Shown here: piece by piece, positions 15,469-25,131 of the stretch | Layout: the number at the start of each line of letters is the position of its first letter | Position numbering within the stretch: position 1 is the stretch's first letter | Assembly (NCBI GenBank): GCA_945957605.1 | Contig: CAMFLR010000017.1 | Coordinates: forward strand, 108,322 to 172,321 | DNA: 64,000 nt | DNA from: an uncultured Isosphaeraceae bacterium | Lineage (GTDB): Bacteria; Planctomycetota; Planctomycetia; Isosphaerales; Isosphaeraceae | Direction of reading: 5' to 3' | The notes under the pieces: generated by a model | What the model saw: only the letters and a program-made list of their open reading frames with translations | Told to the model about the DNA's origin: nothing | Database searches by the model: none | Program-made: the position numbers and the translations under genes

Positions 15469-16005
15469 TTACTTCAGTTGATCTACGACGAACTTCTCGA
15501 CTTCTTCGTAGGTGAACTGATGCTTGGGGTCGTCGAGCGTGAAGCGCTTGATTTCCTTGCCATCGGGACCAAACACGAAAACGGCGGGAATCGCGACGAT
15601 GTTCAGCTTCTCGAAGGCGTCGTCCTGCGTTTCGTCGAGCAGGAAGTTGGAGAAGGTTGCCTTCTTCTCGGCGAGAAATGCCTTGGCCTCGGCGATTTTC
15701 TTGGGTTTCTCGGGATCGTCGAGCGAGAGCGAAACTGCGGCTAGCCCCTTGCTGGCGTACTTCTTGTGCATCTCAACGAGGTGCGGGAAGTTTTCCTTGC
15801 ACGGGCCGCACCAGGTTGCCCAGGCGTCGACGACGGTGAGCTTTGCCTTCTTGTTGGCGGCGATTTTGGAGAGATAGACGTCGAACTTGACGGGCGTAAG
15901 GGTAACTTCGTCTTCAGCGGCGAGCGCTGCAAAGACGGGAGCGACGAGCGCAGCGCACAGAAGCGCCACAACTCGGCGGGCGGGACGAGGAAGAGGTGAA
16001 AGCAC
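15469..16005 (-). CDS. TlpA/ResA-like thioredoxin-fold protein, secreted
   Basis: 178 residues from a GTG at 16005 that has GGAGCTGACC directly upstream; the longer frame to 16149 is Arg/Pro/Ser-rich and unlikely. The signal peptide is RRVVALLCAALVAPVFAALA (10-29). The thioredoxin domain has VVDAWATWCGPCKENFPHL with active-site C66 and C69 (WCGPC), then LAAVSLSLDDPEKPKKI and the cis-Pro region NIVAIPAVFVFGPDGK. It is most like TlpA/ResA periplasmic reductases used in cytochrome c maturation or oxidative stress. The many c-type cytochromes in this window fit such a role. The neighbouring gene upstream on the same strand encodes a related redoxin, 168 bases away. Confidence 0.88.
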   Translation of the reverse strand: MLSPLPRPARRVVALLCAALVAPVFAALAAEDEVTLTPVKFDVYLSKIAANKKAKLTVVDAWATWCGPCKENFPHLVEMHKKYASKGLAAVSLSLDDPEKPKKIAEAKAFLAEKKATFSNFLLDETQDDAFEKLNIVAIPAVFVFGPDGKEIKRFTLDDPKHQFTYEEVEKFVVDQLK

Positions 16006-16173
16006 GGTCAGCTCCGTTGACGTAGGGTTCAAGCAGGAGATCGACGAGGTCGGGACGCTTCGAAATGAAATCGCCGCCGAGGGATGGGTCGGCGGCGAGC
16101 GGAATCGGTCACCGCCCCGTCGTCGCCGAAGCGTCGGGAGGGGCGGCATTCTCGAAGCCGAGGATAGGCGGAG

Positions 16174-16803
16174 TTACTTGCTGCTCTTCACGTAGCTGAT
16201 GCCGCAACCCTGGGGACGGGTTTCGGTGACTTCAACTTCCTTGCCGGCGAGGATCGCGCTGACGGCGTCCTTGACGTAGGTCGTCTTCACCTTGGCTTCG
16301 TTCATCGTGCTGTCGTCGAGAGCGCCGGTGTAACGAACCTTGCGGTCCTTGTCGAGAACGATGACGGTCGGCGTGGCGGCCGCGCCGTAAGCCTTGCCGG
16401 TGGCCTGACTTTCGTCGTAGGCGTAGACGAAGTTGTAGCCCTTCTTCTTGACGGCGTTCTTGATGGCGGGAATGTCGTCGATTTCCTTCTGGCCTTCGGC
16501 GGCGGTGACCGAGATACCGATCACCTTGACGCTCTTGTCCTTGAAGGACTTGGCGAGGTCGATGAAGCGGTCTTCGGTGGCGACGACGGCGGGGCAGTGG
16601 TTGGCGAGGAAGGCGATGACGACGACTTCTTCCTTCACGTCGCCGAGGCTGAGCGAGGTGTCGCCCGCTTCGCTATTGACGGCGGGAAGGGCGTCAAAGC
16701 CGGGGGCCTTGTCGCCGATGTTGAGGGCCTTGTTGTACTTGCCGGCGAAGGCGGGGCTGGCGACCAGGGCGAGGGCGGCAAGGCTGAGGAGCCACGTGCG
16801 CAT
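16174..16803 (-). CDS. Peroxiredoxin/thioredoxin-family secreted protein with a single active-site Cys
   Basis: 209 residues from the ATG at 16803 (GGAG 9 bases upstream). The signal peptide is LLSLAALALVASPAFA (5-20). A redoxin domain follows: IGDKAPGFDALPAV, VVVIAFLANHCPAVVATEDR with C70 in NHCP rather than CxxC, VKVIGISV, then YGAAATPTVIVLDKDRKVRY with the cis-Pro. The C-terminus RPQGCGISYVK brings a second Cys near residue 200 that could resolve the disulfide. The NHCP form is a recognised planctomycete subgroup of AhpC/TSA-like proteins. It probably reduces peroxides or disulfides in the periplasm. It lies in tandem with the TlpA-like gene. Confidence 0.87.
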   Translation of the reverse strand: MRTWLLSLAALALVASPAFAGKYNKALNIGDKAPGFDALPAVNSEAGDTSLSLGDVKEEVVVIAFLANHCPAVVATEDRFIDLAKSFKDKSVKVIGISVTAAEGQKEIDDIPAIKNAVKKKGYNFVYAYDESQATGKAYGAAATPTVIVLDKDRKVRYTGALDDSTMNEAKVKTTYVKDAVSAILAGKEVEVTETRPQGCGISYVKSSK

Positions 16804-17108
16804 CGGTGCATTCTCCTGGAATCTGGAATATAGAGCCGAAATAACAACCAGCGGGGTGCAGGTCGACGAGGACGACATACGTCTCAGATTCAGGCCGCCG
16901 CTCAATCCAACCGTGGATGTTGGGACCATCCCGTCCCCAGTTCCCGCACGGTCAACCCGCGAACGGCCTATCGACTCTCGGTCCAACCGAGGGTGTCGCA
17001 CAGATAAAGAGCGATCATTCTCGCCGCTATGTACCGAAAATTCAACAAGATGATCACGCCCGAGATTTTAGGGGACGCTTATCGAGAGTCAACCGCCTGA
17101 ACGCCAGA

Positions 17109-17885
17109 TCAAGCCTGAGCAGACGCCCAGATCGCCGCATTGGCCACGATCTTCCGCACGGCCGGATGGAAGAAAATGGGAAAACCATCGTGACCTGGCC
17201 GGAAATAGGCCACGCGTCCTTTGCCGACGCTCCAGGTAAGACCACTACGGAATGTCTCGCCGCGATCGAACGTCGAAACCATCACCACCTTCTCGGGCGC
17301 TGGGACGCGAAACGGCTCGGCGAACATCGAGCTGCGCGGGATGGTGAATGACGTAACCCCTTGCACAATCGGGTGATTCGGATCCTTCACCTCGATCCGC
17401 TCGGGACGCCCATCTTCGCGAAATCCGCCCAACTCGCAGTTGCTTCCCATCAACTCGAGAAATGGCTTTGATAGACATGATGCATGCAATGCCACAAAGC
17501 CAAGCTTGCCGGCTTTGACGCGAGCGGCGATGGCTTTGGCGCGGTGATCTGGCAATTCGTGGTGGCGGAGGCGGCCCCACCAGATGAGGGTGTCGGTCGC
17601 GTCGAGTGCGGCGTCGGAAAGACCGGCGTCGGACTCGTCGAGCCTGGCCTTGGTCACCGTGAATTCCGCGCGGCGGCCGAGGGCTTCGGCGATGGCGCCG
17701 TCAACATCGTGGGGATAGACGGGCTTGGGCGCGCCGCCTTCGCACCAGATTCGAACGCGCATTTTCTTGGGTGTGGCCGCATGAGCGACCTGAGAAATAC
17801 CTGCGAGGCTAGCGCCTAGGAGGGATTGTTGGAGGAACTTCCGACGGCCAATCGCCACCGTGGGAGCGATGTCAGAGAGTTTCAT
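17109..17885 (-). CDS. ThuA-domain protein, TAT-exported
   Basis: 258 residues from the ATG at 17885; an ATG at 17903 is an alternative with poorer spacing. The twin-arginine signal GRRKFLQQSLLGASLAG (13-29) is followed by the ThuA fold. Visible parts are MRVRIWCEGG, YPHDVDGAIAEAL, DTLIWWGRLRHHELPD, VALHASCLSKPFLELMGSN and VGKGRVAYFRPGHDGFP near the end. ThuA proteins have a class-I glutamine-amidotransferase-like fold and are linked to trehalose and other sugar metabolism. In planctomycetes many copies are secreted, often beside sugar dehydrogenases. The substrate is unknown. Between its start and the next gene to the right there is a short AT-rich gap. Confidence 0.9.
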   Translation of the reverse strand: MKLSDIAPTVAIGRRKFLQQSLLGASLAGISQVAHAATPKKMRVRIWCEGGAPKPVYPHDVDGAIAEALGRRAEFTVTKARLDESDAGLSDAALDATDTLIWWGRLRHHELPDHRAKAIAARVKAGKLGFVALHASCLSKPFLELMGSNCELGGFREDGRPERIEVKDPNHPIVQGVTSFTIPRSSMFAEPFRVPAPEKVVMVSTFDRGETFRSGLTWSVGKGRVAYFRPGHDGFPIFFHPAVRKIVANAAIWASAQA

Positions 17886-18236
17886 GAATGCGAATTCCGC
17901 CATCCTCGAGGATAGCGCCAGGCTAGTGCGAATCGTTCGCGTGGGGGAGTCGTCCAAGGTAGGGTTCTGGGCAAGGGCTACAATGCTACAACACGCGATT
18001 GGGCTTCGCAAGGGTGTAAGAGACGTATTTATTTCACAAACTTCGTTAACGAATCCGCCTTACACCTGGACGGAATTAACCAGCTCACTTTCGTCGGCGC
18101 AATTCTATTAAATATGAGTATTTAATTCAAAACCATTATTATATTAAGTTATTTCATTGTTGGATGGCGGCTCCTCGAATGTGTCGATTGTGAACATGGC
18201 ATAACTTGCCGAGCAGACCAGAAGATTGGCAATCGC

Positions 18237-18569
18237 TTAAACACGCGGCGGTGAGAACCAGCGGCCGATCTGTGCGACTCTTACAAGGTGATCGACCGTC
18301 ACCGGATAGTTGCCGTGATCTTTGAGCCAGTCTGGAGTATGGAAGAACGGATTGCATCCTTCCGGACCGAAATGCTTGTGGAAATCCAGGCCGGTGAGGT
18401 CAATATCAAACTCTTTCGCAAATGCTTCAAGAAAGTCGGCGGAGTCGATGCCAGTCATGCCGAGATCTTCTTCAAGGCGTGTGTCCGGGTGAATTTTGGA
18501 GACAGGAACTCCGGCCATTTCGGATACAAGCTCGCGGATGCGATCGAAGAGTTCAGACGAGTCGTTCAT
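18237..18569 (-). CDS. DUF1493-like acyl-carrier-protein homologue
   Basis: 110 residues from the ATG at 18569. A GTG at 18626, 19 codons earlier and 3 bases after the yhaN stop, is in frame and cannot be ruled out. The helical ACP-like pattern is clear: LFDRIRELVSEMAG, DTRLEEDLGMTGIDSADFLE and FAKEFDIDLTGLDFHKHFGP. This matches DUF1493, whose 'DL...G.D..DF' motif corresponds to the DSL phosphopantetheine site of acyl carrier proteins. Here the motif is GIDSAD, with a serine at a position that could carry the prosthetic group (inference). It follows yhaN on the same strand and probably shares its transcript, an unexpected partner for a DNA-repair-type gene pair. Confidence 0.75.
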   Translation of the reverse strand: MNDSSELFDRIRELVSEMAGVPVSKIHPDTRLEEDLGMTGIDSADFLEAFAKEFDIDLTGLDFHKHFGPEGCNPFFHTPDWLKDHGNYPVTVDHLVRVAQIGRWFSPPRV

Positions 18570-18629
18570 CGGCGTGTGCTCGCTCGTACCCGCGTGAATC
18601 CAAGGATCTTCGGGCGAAACCCGCACAAT

Positions 18630-21600
18630 TCAACTCATCAATCGCGCCGGCAATTCGTGCACGTGAACGGCCGCTTTGCCGAGTGCCGACGTGGCGAGAT
18701 CTGCCAGATGATGATGATGCGTGAAAAACAGCACCTGAGTACGTGCCGATAATTCGGCCAGAGCTCTGAGTGCGGCCGTCGAGCGGCGGTCGTCAAATTG
18801 AACGAGAATGTCGTCGACCACGAATGGCATCGCTTCGTGCGATTCGAGATGATGTTCCAGCGTCGCCAGGCGAATTGCCAGGTAAAGGGCGTCGGCCGTG
18901 CCGCGGCTCATGACGTTCACAGGGACCTTTTCGCTCAACTCGTTTGCACGGATGCCGAGCAGTTTGGGAATTTCGAGTACGTCCCTCTTTTTCGTGGGTT
19001 CGGCGACTTCGTCGCTGGACACGATGCCTTCGAATGAGCCGAGAGTCAGCGATTTGAAGAGATCGTTTGTGCGACCAAGAATGGGGCCCTGGTTCTGTTC
19101 GCGATAACGGTCGACGGCCTTCCGCAACACGGCCTCAGCCAGGCGAAAGCGGGCATATTCGGCGACGTTGTCTTCGAGATCGCCGATGATTTGCTGCATG
19201 TCCTGAAGCGACCCGGCGGCCCCTGCTCCGTTGCGCATTGCCTCAAGATTGAGCTTGGCCGCACCGATTTTTTCGCCGAGTTCGGTCGAGCGTGGGCGAG
19301 CTCCGGCAATCTTCTCTTCGAGCGATTCAAGACGTGCAGGGAGGCTGTCAAAGTCTTCGGCGAGCGCTTCTTGTTCGATCTCTTCGAGCGATCGTCCCAG
19401 GGATTGCTGGCGGATTCGTTTCTCCTCGGCTTCAATCTCACTGTCGAGTTCGCGAGCTTCACTGGAGAGCGGAATTGCTTGTTTCAATTCTTCGAGTGTC
19501 AAGCAAGTCGCTTCCTGGCAGAGGGCTTCGAGTTGATGGGTCAGGCGGCGTTGCGTCGCTCGGGCGCGGTCGAGCGATTCGCGATATTGAATTCGCCTGT
19601 TTTCTAATGTGCGTGCACTTTGGACGCGTCCGGTGAGAGCTGTGATTAACTCGCCTGATTCACGGTTATCGGCGTTGGCATCGAGTGCAGTTGCGAGATC
19701 ACGCACGCTCATTTCAAAAGCGTCGCGCTTGGTGGTGAGGATTTGAAGCTCGTCGCAAAGTCGAGATAGTGCGTTCCCATTTTCGATGAGAGCGTCGATC
19801 GCCTTGAGCCGTTCGTCGACCGACTCGAACGACGATCTTGCGGAAAGGCCAAGGGCGGCGATGGCGTCGTCCCAGCGTTTTTGCCAGTCGTTGCGAGCAT
19901 CGGTCGCACGCTTCACGGCGTGTTGAGCAACGGCCACGCTTTCGCCATGCGTGCCTTGTGTAATAAGCCTTTCGGCGCTGGCGAGCCAACTCGCGAGATG
20001 CGTGTCGTTTGCTGGTGTGTGTGCGCTGAGACGGTTGAAAAGCGTGCGAAGGTTGGCGACGATCGCGTCGATTTCCTCGCGCAATTCGTGCACTGTCCCC
20101 TGCTCTTTTTCAACGGGCTCCCACGAGGTGATCAGTGACTTGCGCTCGCGAATCCAATCGGCCATTTCGGCCGGGGGAAGCGGGTCGATTTCGCAAGGTT
20201 GCCATGCGGTTCGCCAGTCTTGATTCGCTTGGTCCGTTTCTTTGTCGAGCTTCTCGAGGTTTTCCTCCGACTCGGCTTGGCGGTCGGCCAAATCGCGGAG
20301 GTCGAGCTGCCATTGCGCTCGCTGGTGGACACGCTTGGCTTCGCGTTTGATCGCGTCGCTTATGGCATCGGCACGCATCAGGAGATCATCGAATTCTTGT
20401 GCAAGCCGAGCGGGAGTTTCGGGCGGCTTTCCTTCGATCAGTGAGCGCTTGATCGTTGTCCAGGTGGCGTTACGTGATTGGCGGATGGCGTCGAGATCGG
20501 CCTCGCTCGGGACTTCGCCGTGCAGGCTATCTTCGGCGATGTTTTTCTCGATCGTCTTGCGCTCTTTTTCGATCGCACGCAGTTCTTTTTCGAATTCCTG
20601 ACGACGCGTTGCGAGATTGTCCCACGTGGACTTGAATCGTGTGATCGTGGCGTCGGCCGGAATCTTGGCGGTGATCAGTTCGGCGATGGAGCGATTCCAG
20701 AGGGGCAGACTTTCGAGGCTGCGGGCGTGCTTGGCTTTGCTCTTTTCAAAGCGTGAAGTGGCTTTTTGTAAATGGTCGTCGAGGTCGCCGTGTTCGCGGA
20801 CTTTGGCGATGAACGCGGCGAGCTCGTCGAGAATGTCGCGGATTTGTGGATCGTTTGCAGAAGATTGCTGGGTTTCGTTATCGGTCGTCAATCGGGCGAG
20901 TTCGGTGTCGGCCAATCGGCACGCTTCGTCGAGCTTGCCGACTTCGCGCTGAAGCTTTTTGATCGCGTCGAGTCGGGCGGCGTCGACTTTCAACGTGGGA
21001 ATCTCGTCGAGCGGGAGACCGGGAGAGTGTCTTTCGAGATCTCGGTCGAGCGAGCGTTCGAGCGCTTTGTATTGGTCTTGTTTCGCGGTGAAATCGAGCG
21101 TCGCCGCGCGGTAGGCCGAAAGTTGCTGTCGCAGGTCGTCAATTGTTTTTTCTTGCGACAATAACGCGTCGTGATCGGTGGTGATTTTGGTTTCGAGTTC
21201 TTGAAGCGTCGACGATTGCGTGGTGAGCTCGTCGGTGATTTCGGCCGATTGGCGTTGGAGGTCGCGCAGTTCGTCGCCGAGGTCGGGACGGAGGAGTTTT
21301 ACGTTGCCCAGGGCCGCACGTTTGCGAATCGCTTCGGCGCGGTTGCTGAGTAATGGCTGAATGGTTCGCAAACGATCGAGGCGATGGCGTTCGGCTGTGT
21401 CTCGTTCGACCTGGTCGTGAAGCGTGGTGGCGTCTGCTTCGGCCTGTTCGAGACGGGTTGATTCTTCGCGCCACTTGTCGCCTGAGAGCGCGAGGTCTCT
21501 GGCGAGCTTTTTCGTTTTGTCGAGTTCGGAAAGCAAGGCGTTGATCGGCGGATTTTGGGCCTGCGGTTTGAAGAGGCCGTCGGCCTTTTCTTTGAGGCGC

Positions 21601-22127
21601 TGAAGCACGCGAGTGATTTGCGGCAGGCCGGCGCCTGTGAAGAGAATCGTCGCGAAGTCGCCGCCGCCGGCGATAATTTCTTTGCTGCCTTGAACGAGTT
21701 CGGCGTGGGTGGCGAGGAAAAGGCTTTGGGTGCGCGGGTCGATCTGAGGCGGCAGGAATCGCGCGAGTTTGGTGCCGTCAATCTCGGTCTTGCCGTCGTC
21801 GGCGAGGATCTGGCGTGCCTTGGGTTTTCCTTTGTGGCGCACCAAATTGAGATGTTCGCCCGCGGTGTTGATGAGCGTCGCGCCAAGTTTTGGTTTGGGG
21901 GCGTCGGGGATAAACTCGTAATCGTTCTTGTAGTTTTCGTCGGGAAATTCGCTGCCTTTTGCGAAATCAAAGCCAAATAGTAAACATTTAAGCGCATGCA
22001 GTGTTGTTGTTTTTCCGGCTTCGTTGGGGCCCACGATCAGATGCAGGCCGGGGCCGTTTTCCGGGAATTCGAGCGTGAAGTCCCGGAAGTGGCCGAAGGA
22101 GACGAGATTCAGGCGCGCGATCTTCAT
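18630..22127 (-). CDS. yhaN: YhaN-type AAA/SMC-like ATPase
   Basis: 1165 residues. The N-terminal ATPase half has LVSFGHFRDFTLEF and the Walker A GPNEAGKTT (33-41), as in the AAA_27 domain of YhaN. The long middle (about 190-1000) is charged and heptad-like with many Leu/Glu/Lys/Arg stretches, i.e. coiled coil. The C-terminal half has a signature-like NVMSRGTADALYLAIRLA and the Walker B region MPFVVDDILVQFDD, then VLFFTHHHH as the switch His. This is the SbcC/Rad50-like partner of the YhaO nuclease encoded just upstream (24 bases between). Together they are expected to process DNA ends. The size and domain order are normal for YhaN. Confidence 0.92.
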   Translation of the reverse strand: MKIARLNLVSFGHFRDFTLEFPENGPGLHLIVGPNEAGKTTTLHALKCLLFGFDFAKGSEFPDENYKNDYEFIPDAPKPKLGATLINTAGEHLNLVRHKGKPKARQILADDGKTEIDGTKLARFLPPQIDPRTQSLFLATHAELVQGSKEIIAGGGDFATILFTGAGLPQITRVLQRLKEKADGLFKPQAQNPPINALLSELDKTKKLARDLALSGDKWREESTRLEQAEADATTLHDQVERDTAERHRLDRLRTIQPLLSNRAEAIRKRAALGNVKLLRPDLGDELRDLQRQSAEITDELTTQSSTLQELETKITTDHDALLSQEKTIDDLRQQLSAYRAATLDFTAKQDQYKALERSLDRDLERHSPGLPLDEIPTLKVDAARLDAIKKLQREVGKLDEACRLADTELARLTTDNETQQSSANDPQIRDILDELAAFIAKVREHGDLDDHLQKATSRFEKSKAKHARSLESLPLWNRSIAELITAKIPADATITRFKSTWDNLATRRQEFEKELRAIEKERKTIEKNIAEDSLHGEVPSEADLDAIRQSRNATWTTIKRSLIEGKPPETPARLAQEFDDLLMRADAISDAIKREAKRVHQRAQWQLDLRDLADRQAESEENLEKLDKETDQANQDWRTAWQPCEIDPLPPAEMADWIRERKSLITSWEPVEKEQGTVHELREEIDAIVANLRTLFNRLSAHTPANDTHLASWLASAERLITQGTHGESVAVAQHAVKRATDARNDWQKRWDDAIAALGLSARSSFESVDERLKAIDALIENGNALSRLCDELQILTTKRDAFEMSVRDLATALDANADNRESGELITALTGRVQSARTLENRRIQYRESLDRARATQRRLTHQLEALCQEATCLTLEELKQAIPLSSEARELDSEIEAEEKRIRQQSLGRSLEEIEQEALAEDFDSLPARLESLEEKIAGARPRSTELGEKIGAAKLNLEAMRNGAGAAGSLQDMQQIIGDLEDNVAEYARFRLAEAVLRKAVDRYREQNQGPILGRTNDLFKSLTLGSFEGIVSSDEVAEPTKKRDVLEIPKLLGIRANELSEKVPVNVMSRGTADALYLAIRLATLEHHLESHEAMPFVVDDILVQFDDRRSTAALRALAELSARTQVLFFTHHHHLADLATSALGKAAVHVHELPARLMS

Positions 22128-22151
22128 GAGGGCGGCAATTCCATTCGTATC

Positions 22152-23417
22152 TTAGCGCGCGTCAGTCGGCGCGTTGAATTCGTCGAGCACCACCGGCCAA
22201 ACCGACGCCAGCGCCTCGCGGAGCCAACCGATGTCGTTGAGACGCACGCCGTCGGCATCGATGAGGTCGTCGGGCAGTTTTTTCTTAAGGCCCGCAAACA
22301 GCGCGGAGGAAAGTTCGGCGAGCTCATTGTCGTTGCCTCGAAGCTGCTCGATCGTTTCCAGAACCGCGGCGTAGGCATCGTTATCGATGTCCTCGCGTCG
22401 TGCGGCGATCACCGGAAGCGTGTTGAGCTTGATTTTTTCGATCCAAAGCTGGTCGGAAAGACGGCCCGCTTCGGCGAGCAAGTTGGTGCGAAGGGCGCTT
22501 TGCTTCGCCAAGAATTGCTCGTGGCCGGGCGATGCTCCGGTCACTTCGATGCGGACGACCGATGAACGGTCGTCAGCGCGATTCAGCAGCGAACGGGCTT
22601 CGATCGAGAATTGATCGACAAGCGCGTCGATATTCTCACACGTCGAGCCATCGAGTTCCAATCGCTCCCAGCGCACGACGTCGATAGCCCGAAACTCGCA
22701 TTCGACTTCGAGCTTGTCGGTCACCGTCACCAATACGCAGCCCTTGGGGCCGGTCTCGCGAATGTGCCGCCCTTGCGTATTTCCGGGGAAAACGACGTGG
22801 GTTTCGTCCTTCTCAAGGGTTAATCGCGTGTGAACATGTCCCAAGGCCCAGTAACCGTAACCCTTGGATCGTAGGGTGTCGATTTGGCACGGGGCGTAGG
22901 GCTCGTGGCCGTCGAAGCCGGTGGCCGAGGTGTGCAGGAGGCCGATGTTGAACAGGCCGGGTTTGGCGCGAGGGTAAGCGGTGGAGAGGTCGTCAGTGAC
23001 GCTGGCTTGTGCGAATCCCTGACCGTGGATGGCTACGTCGACGTCTTCGAGCGTGATTGTGTCGGGCTTGTTCGTGGGCAGTTGATGGACGTGCGCTGAG
23101 AATTTGAAGTCACGGAGCACGCGATTCTGCGCGTCGTGATTGCCGCGAATCAGAAACACCTGGATCTTGTGGTCGGCGAGTCGTTGAAACTGGGCGTGCA
23201 GCCAGAGACCGATGCCGAAATCGCGCGAGTCGCCATCGTAGACGTCGCCGGCGATCAGCACGAACTTGACCTGCTCAGCGATTGCCAGATCGATCAGGTT
23301 GACGAACGCCCTGCGCGTGGCACTCTGCAGGGTTTCGACGTTTAAACCTTGATGAGACTTCAGATTGCGTAGCGGGCTATCGAGATGGATATCGGCCGCG
23401 TGCAGGAACTTGAACAT
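22152..23417 (-). CDS. yhaO: YhaO-type SbcD/Mre11-like DNA nuclease
   Basis: 421 residues. All five calcineurin-like phosphoesterase motifs are visible near the N-terminus: HAADIHLDSPL (D and H metal ligands), IAGDVYDGDSRD, IRGNHDAQN, NIGLLHTSATG and YWALGHVHTR. The C-terminal part (about 240-421) is the helical capping/ATPase-contact region. Together with YhaN it forms an Mre11-Rad50-like complex. It is the first gene of the unit; upstream lie 560 bp with no gene. The ATG at 23417 starts directly with the conserved MFKFLHAADIH, so the start is secure. Confidence 0.93.
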   Translation of the reverse strand: MFKFLHAADIHLDSPLRNLKSHQGLNVETLQSATRRAFVNLIDLAIAEQVKFVLIAGDVYDGDSRDFGIGLWLHAQFQRLADHKIQVFLIRGNHDAQNRVLRDFKFSAHVHQLPTNKPDTITLEDVDVAIHGQGFAQASVTDDLSTAYPRAKPGLFNIGLLHTSATGFDGHEPYAPCQIDTLRSKGYGYWALGHVHTRLTLEKDETHVVFPGNTQGRHIRETGPKGCVLVTVTDKLEVECEFRAIDVVRWERLELDGSTCENIDALVDQFSIEARSLLNRADDRSSVVRIEVTGASPGHEQFLAKQSALRTNLLAEAGRLSDQLWIEKIKLNTLPVIAARREDIDNDAYAAVLETIEQLRGNDNELAELSSALFAGLKKKLPDDLIDADGVRLNDIGWLREALASVWPVVLDEFNAPTDAR

Positions 23418-23981
23418 CGAGCGGCCTCGGCTGATTCGTCATGGAATTGTTTCCACGCTATCGTACCTTCCGCTCCGTGGACTTCCCAGAGTGACTCATT
23501 TGGGAGGAGAGTCTCTGGGCGGTTGCTTTGAATCTGGCCGCCAAAACCAAGTTTGCGCCAGAATTTCGATGACTTAGCGGAAGTCGTAGCGGAGAGACTG
23601 GAAAATCATTACTTCGAGCCGACATGGAAGGGAATAGTTCGCGTTGCCGCGGGAAGACAGTTCTTCCGTTTTGATAATCGTGCAGAGTTTTGCCGTTTTT
23701 TCTTTGGACACAGGAACCTTGCCAGTATCGAATACATCATCACAAGAGGTGGCGGGCCTTCGAATGCCGAGCGCTCGTTCTCTGGGATGAAGTCTCGATC
23801 GAGAGTGTTGACGATTGCCGCGATACTCGCGCGGCGGAATCTCGCAATCTTTGAGTCTTTATCGATCCCTCGGATGTGTACGAAGCGGTTGTGTGCAGGT
23901 TCATTTTCTCCGCTCATCGCCAAAACAGATCGGCATTTCTGTTTTCAACTTTTCGACAGTCAATTACATAGGGGGGCGAAT
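23418..23981. other. Intergenic region, 564 bp, divergent promoters expected
   Basis: Separates the leftward yhaO operon from the rightward PEP-CTERM gene, so promoters for both should lie here; I cannot place them with confidence. Frames on both strands (for example 23609-23923 minus) lack ribosome binding sites and recognisable products. Confidence 0.5.
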
Positions 23982-24764
23982 ATGATGTTGCGATCCAGTC
24001 GGCCGACGATTGACCTGAATCGAAACCCGCGCGGTTTCGCTCTGACATGCCTCCTGGCCGTCGTGGCTCTGGTAAGTTCTGCCGGAAATGTTCAGGCGGG
24101 CTTCACGACCTACTTCGGTATCGATCAGGGCAACGGAATCCCGCCCACGACTCCGGCGAATAGCCTGACCGCCCGCACGTCATTCGTCTCGGCCCTCGGT
24201 ACAGTGGGGATGGAGAATTTCGATTCCTATACGGCGGGCAGTCCGCCCGCGGGTTTGTCATTCACTGGATCAGGCGTGACGGCGACGGCGACGTATGGTC
24301 CGGGCGAGGCCATCAACAACGCGCAAGATAATGGTGCGTTTGCCACATCAGGCGCGAACTATCTCGATTCTCAAGGTTTGCGTGATGATCATTTGGTCTT
24401 CAGTTCCGCCGTCGCAGGGTTCGGATTCTATGTGACCGACCTCAGTGACGGAGGTACAGCGCCGGACCAAATCTCGGTCATCGCGACGCTGCTTGGTGGA
24501 GGCACGCAGACATTCACGACCTCGGTGACGACAAGCAACTCGAACGCAAACGTGTTTTTCTTCGGAGTCGTGAGCACAACTCCGTCGGTGCTGTTCAGCC
24601 AAATTGAAATCCTGAACACGTTCACGACCGAGGGCGACGTTCACGGCCTCGACGACCTGACGGTCGGACTGACGTCAGCGGTCTCCGTCCCGGAACCGGC
24701 CACCATGGGGATGCTGGCCCTCGGGCTGCTTGGTGCTTTGGGTGCCCGTGGCCTTCGCCGGTAA
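23982..24764 (+). CDS. PEP-CTERM sorting-domain secreted protein
   Basis: 260 residues from the ATG at 23982, which has a very strong AGGGGGG ribosome binding site; the frame upstream of it (to 23553) is not protein-like. The signal peptide is FALTCLLAVVALVSSAGNVQA (19-39). The mature part is Gly/Thr/Ser-rich and beta-like, with FDSYTAGSPPAGLSFTG (also common in this group) and SAVAGFGFYVTDL. The C-terminus carries the PEP-CTERM signal: VPEPATMGMLALGLLG then GARGLRR, i.e. the PEP motif, a membrane segment and arginines. Such proteins are processed by exosortase and released or kept in the extracellular matrix. No exosortase gene lies in this window. Confidence 0.93.
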   Translation: MMLRSSRPTIDLNRNPRGFALTCLLAVVALVSSAGNVQAGFTTYFGIDQGNGIPPTTPANSLTARTSFVSALGTVGMENFDSYTAGSPPAGLSFTGSGVTATATYGPGEAINNAQDNGAFATSGANYLDSQGLRDDHLVFSSAVAGFGFYVTDLSDGGTAPDQISVIATLLGGGTQTFTTSVTTSNSNANVFFFGVVSTTPSVLFSQIEILNTFTTEGDVHGLDDLTVGLTSAVSVPEPATMGMLALGLLGALGARGLRR

Positions 24765-25131
24765 CGCCGGATCTTTCTTCCAGATCGTGAAGCTGAACCC
24801 TTTGGTGCTGGGAGCGAAGAGCATACGATTTCGCCTGAACTGTGGGTTCGGTGCTCGCTTGCTCTGCCTGCAGTTCGATGAATTCGTGTGACACGGTTAA
24901 CGGTTTTGGCGAATTGCCGGCGTGGCGGAACGAGCAACCGCGCCGGCATTTCGGCAATGAACGAAGTATTGAAATTGGGTTTCCGCTAGTAATTCGCAGG
25001 CCGCTTCGCGTGTTCGAGATCCCGCTTGCCTGCTGTTAATGCAGGTAAGAACGCCGGGGTTGCTCGGCTTCCGCTAAGAGTTATACTCTTGTTAGACAAT
25101 CTGACGGCCTGGCATGCGAAGGGGCGGCGCC
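24765..25131. other. Intergenic region, 367 bp
   Basis: Between the PEP-CTERM gene and the DUF1501 gene, both rightward. No hairpin with a T-run is obvious after the PEP-CTERM stop. The promoter of the DUF1501 gene must lie here but I cannot identify it. No small gene is supported. Confidence 0.5.
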
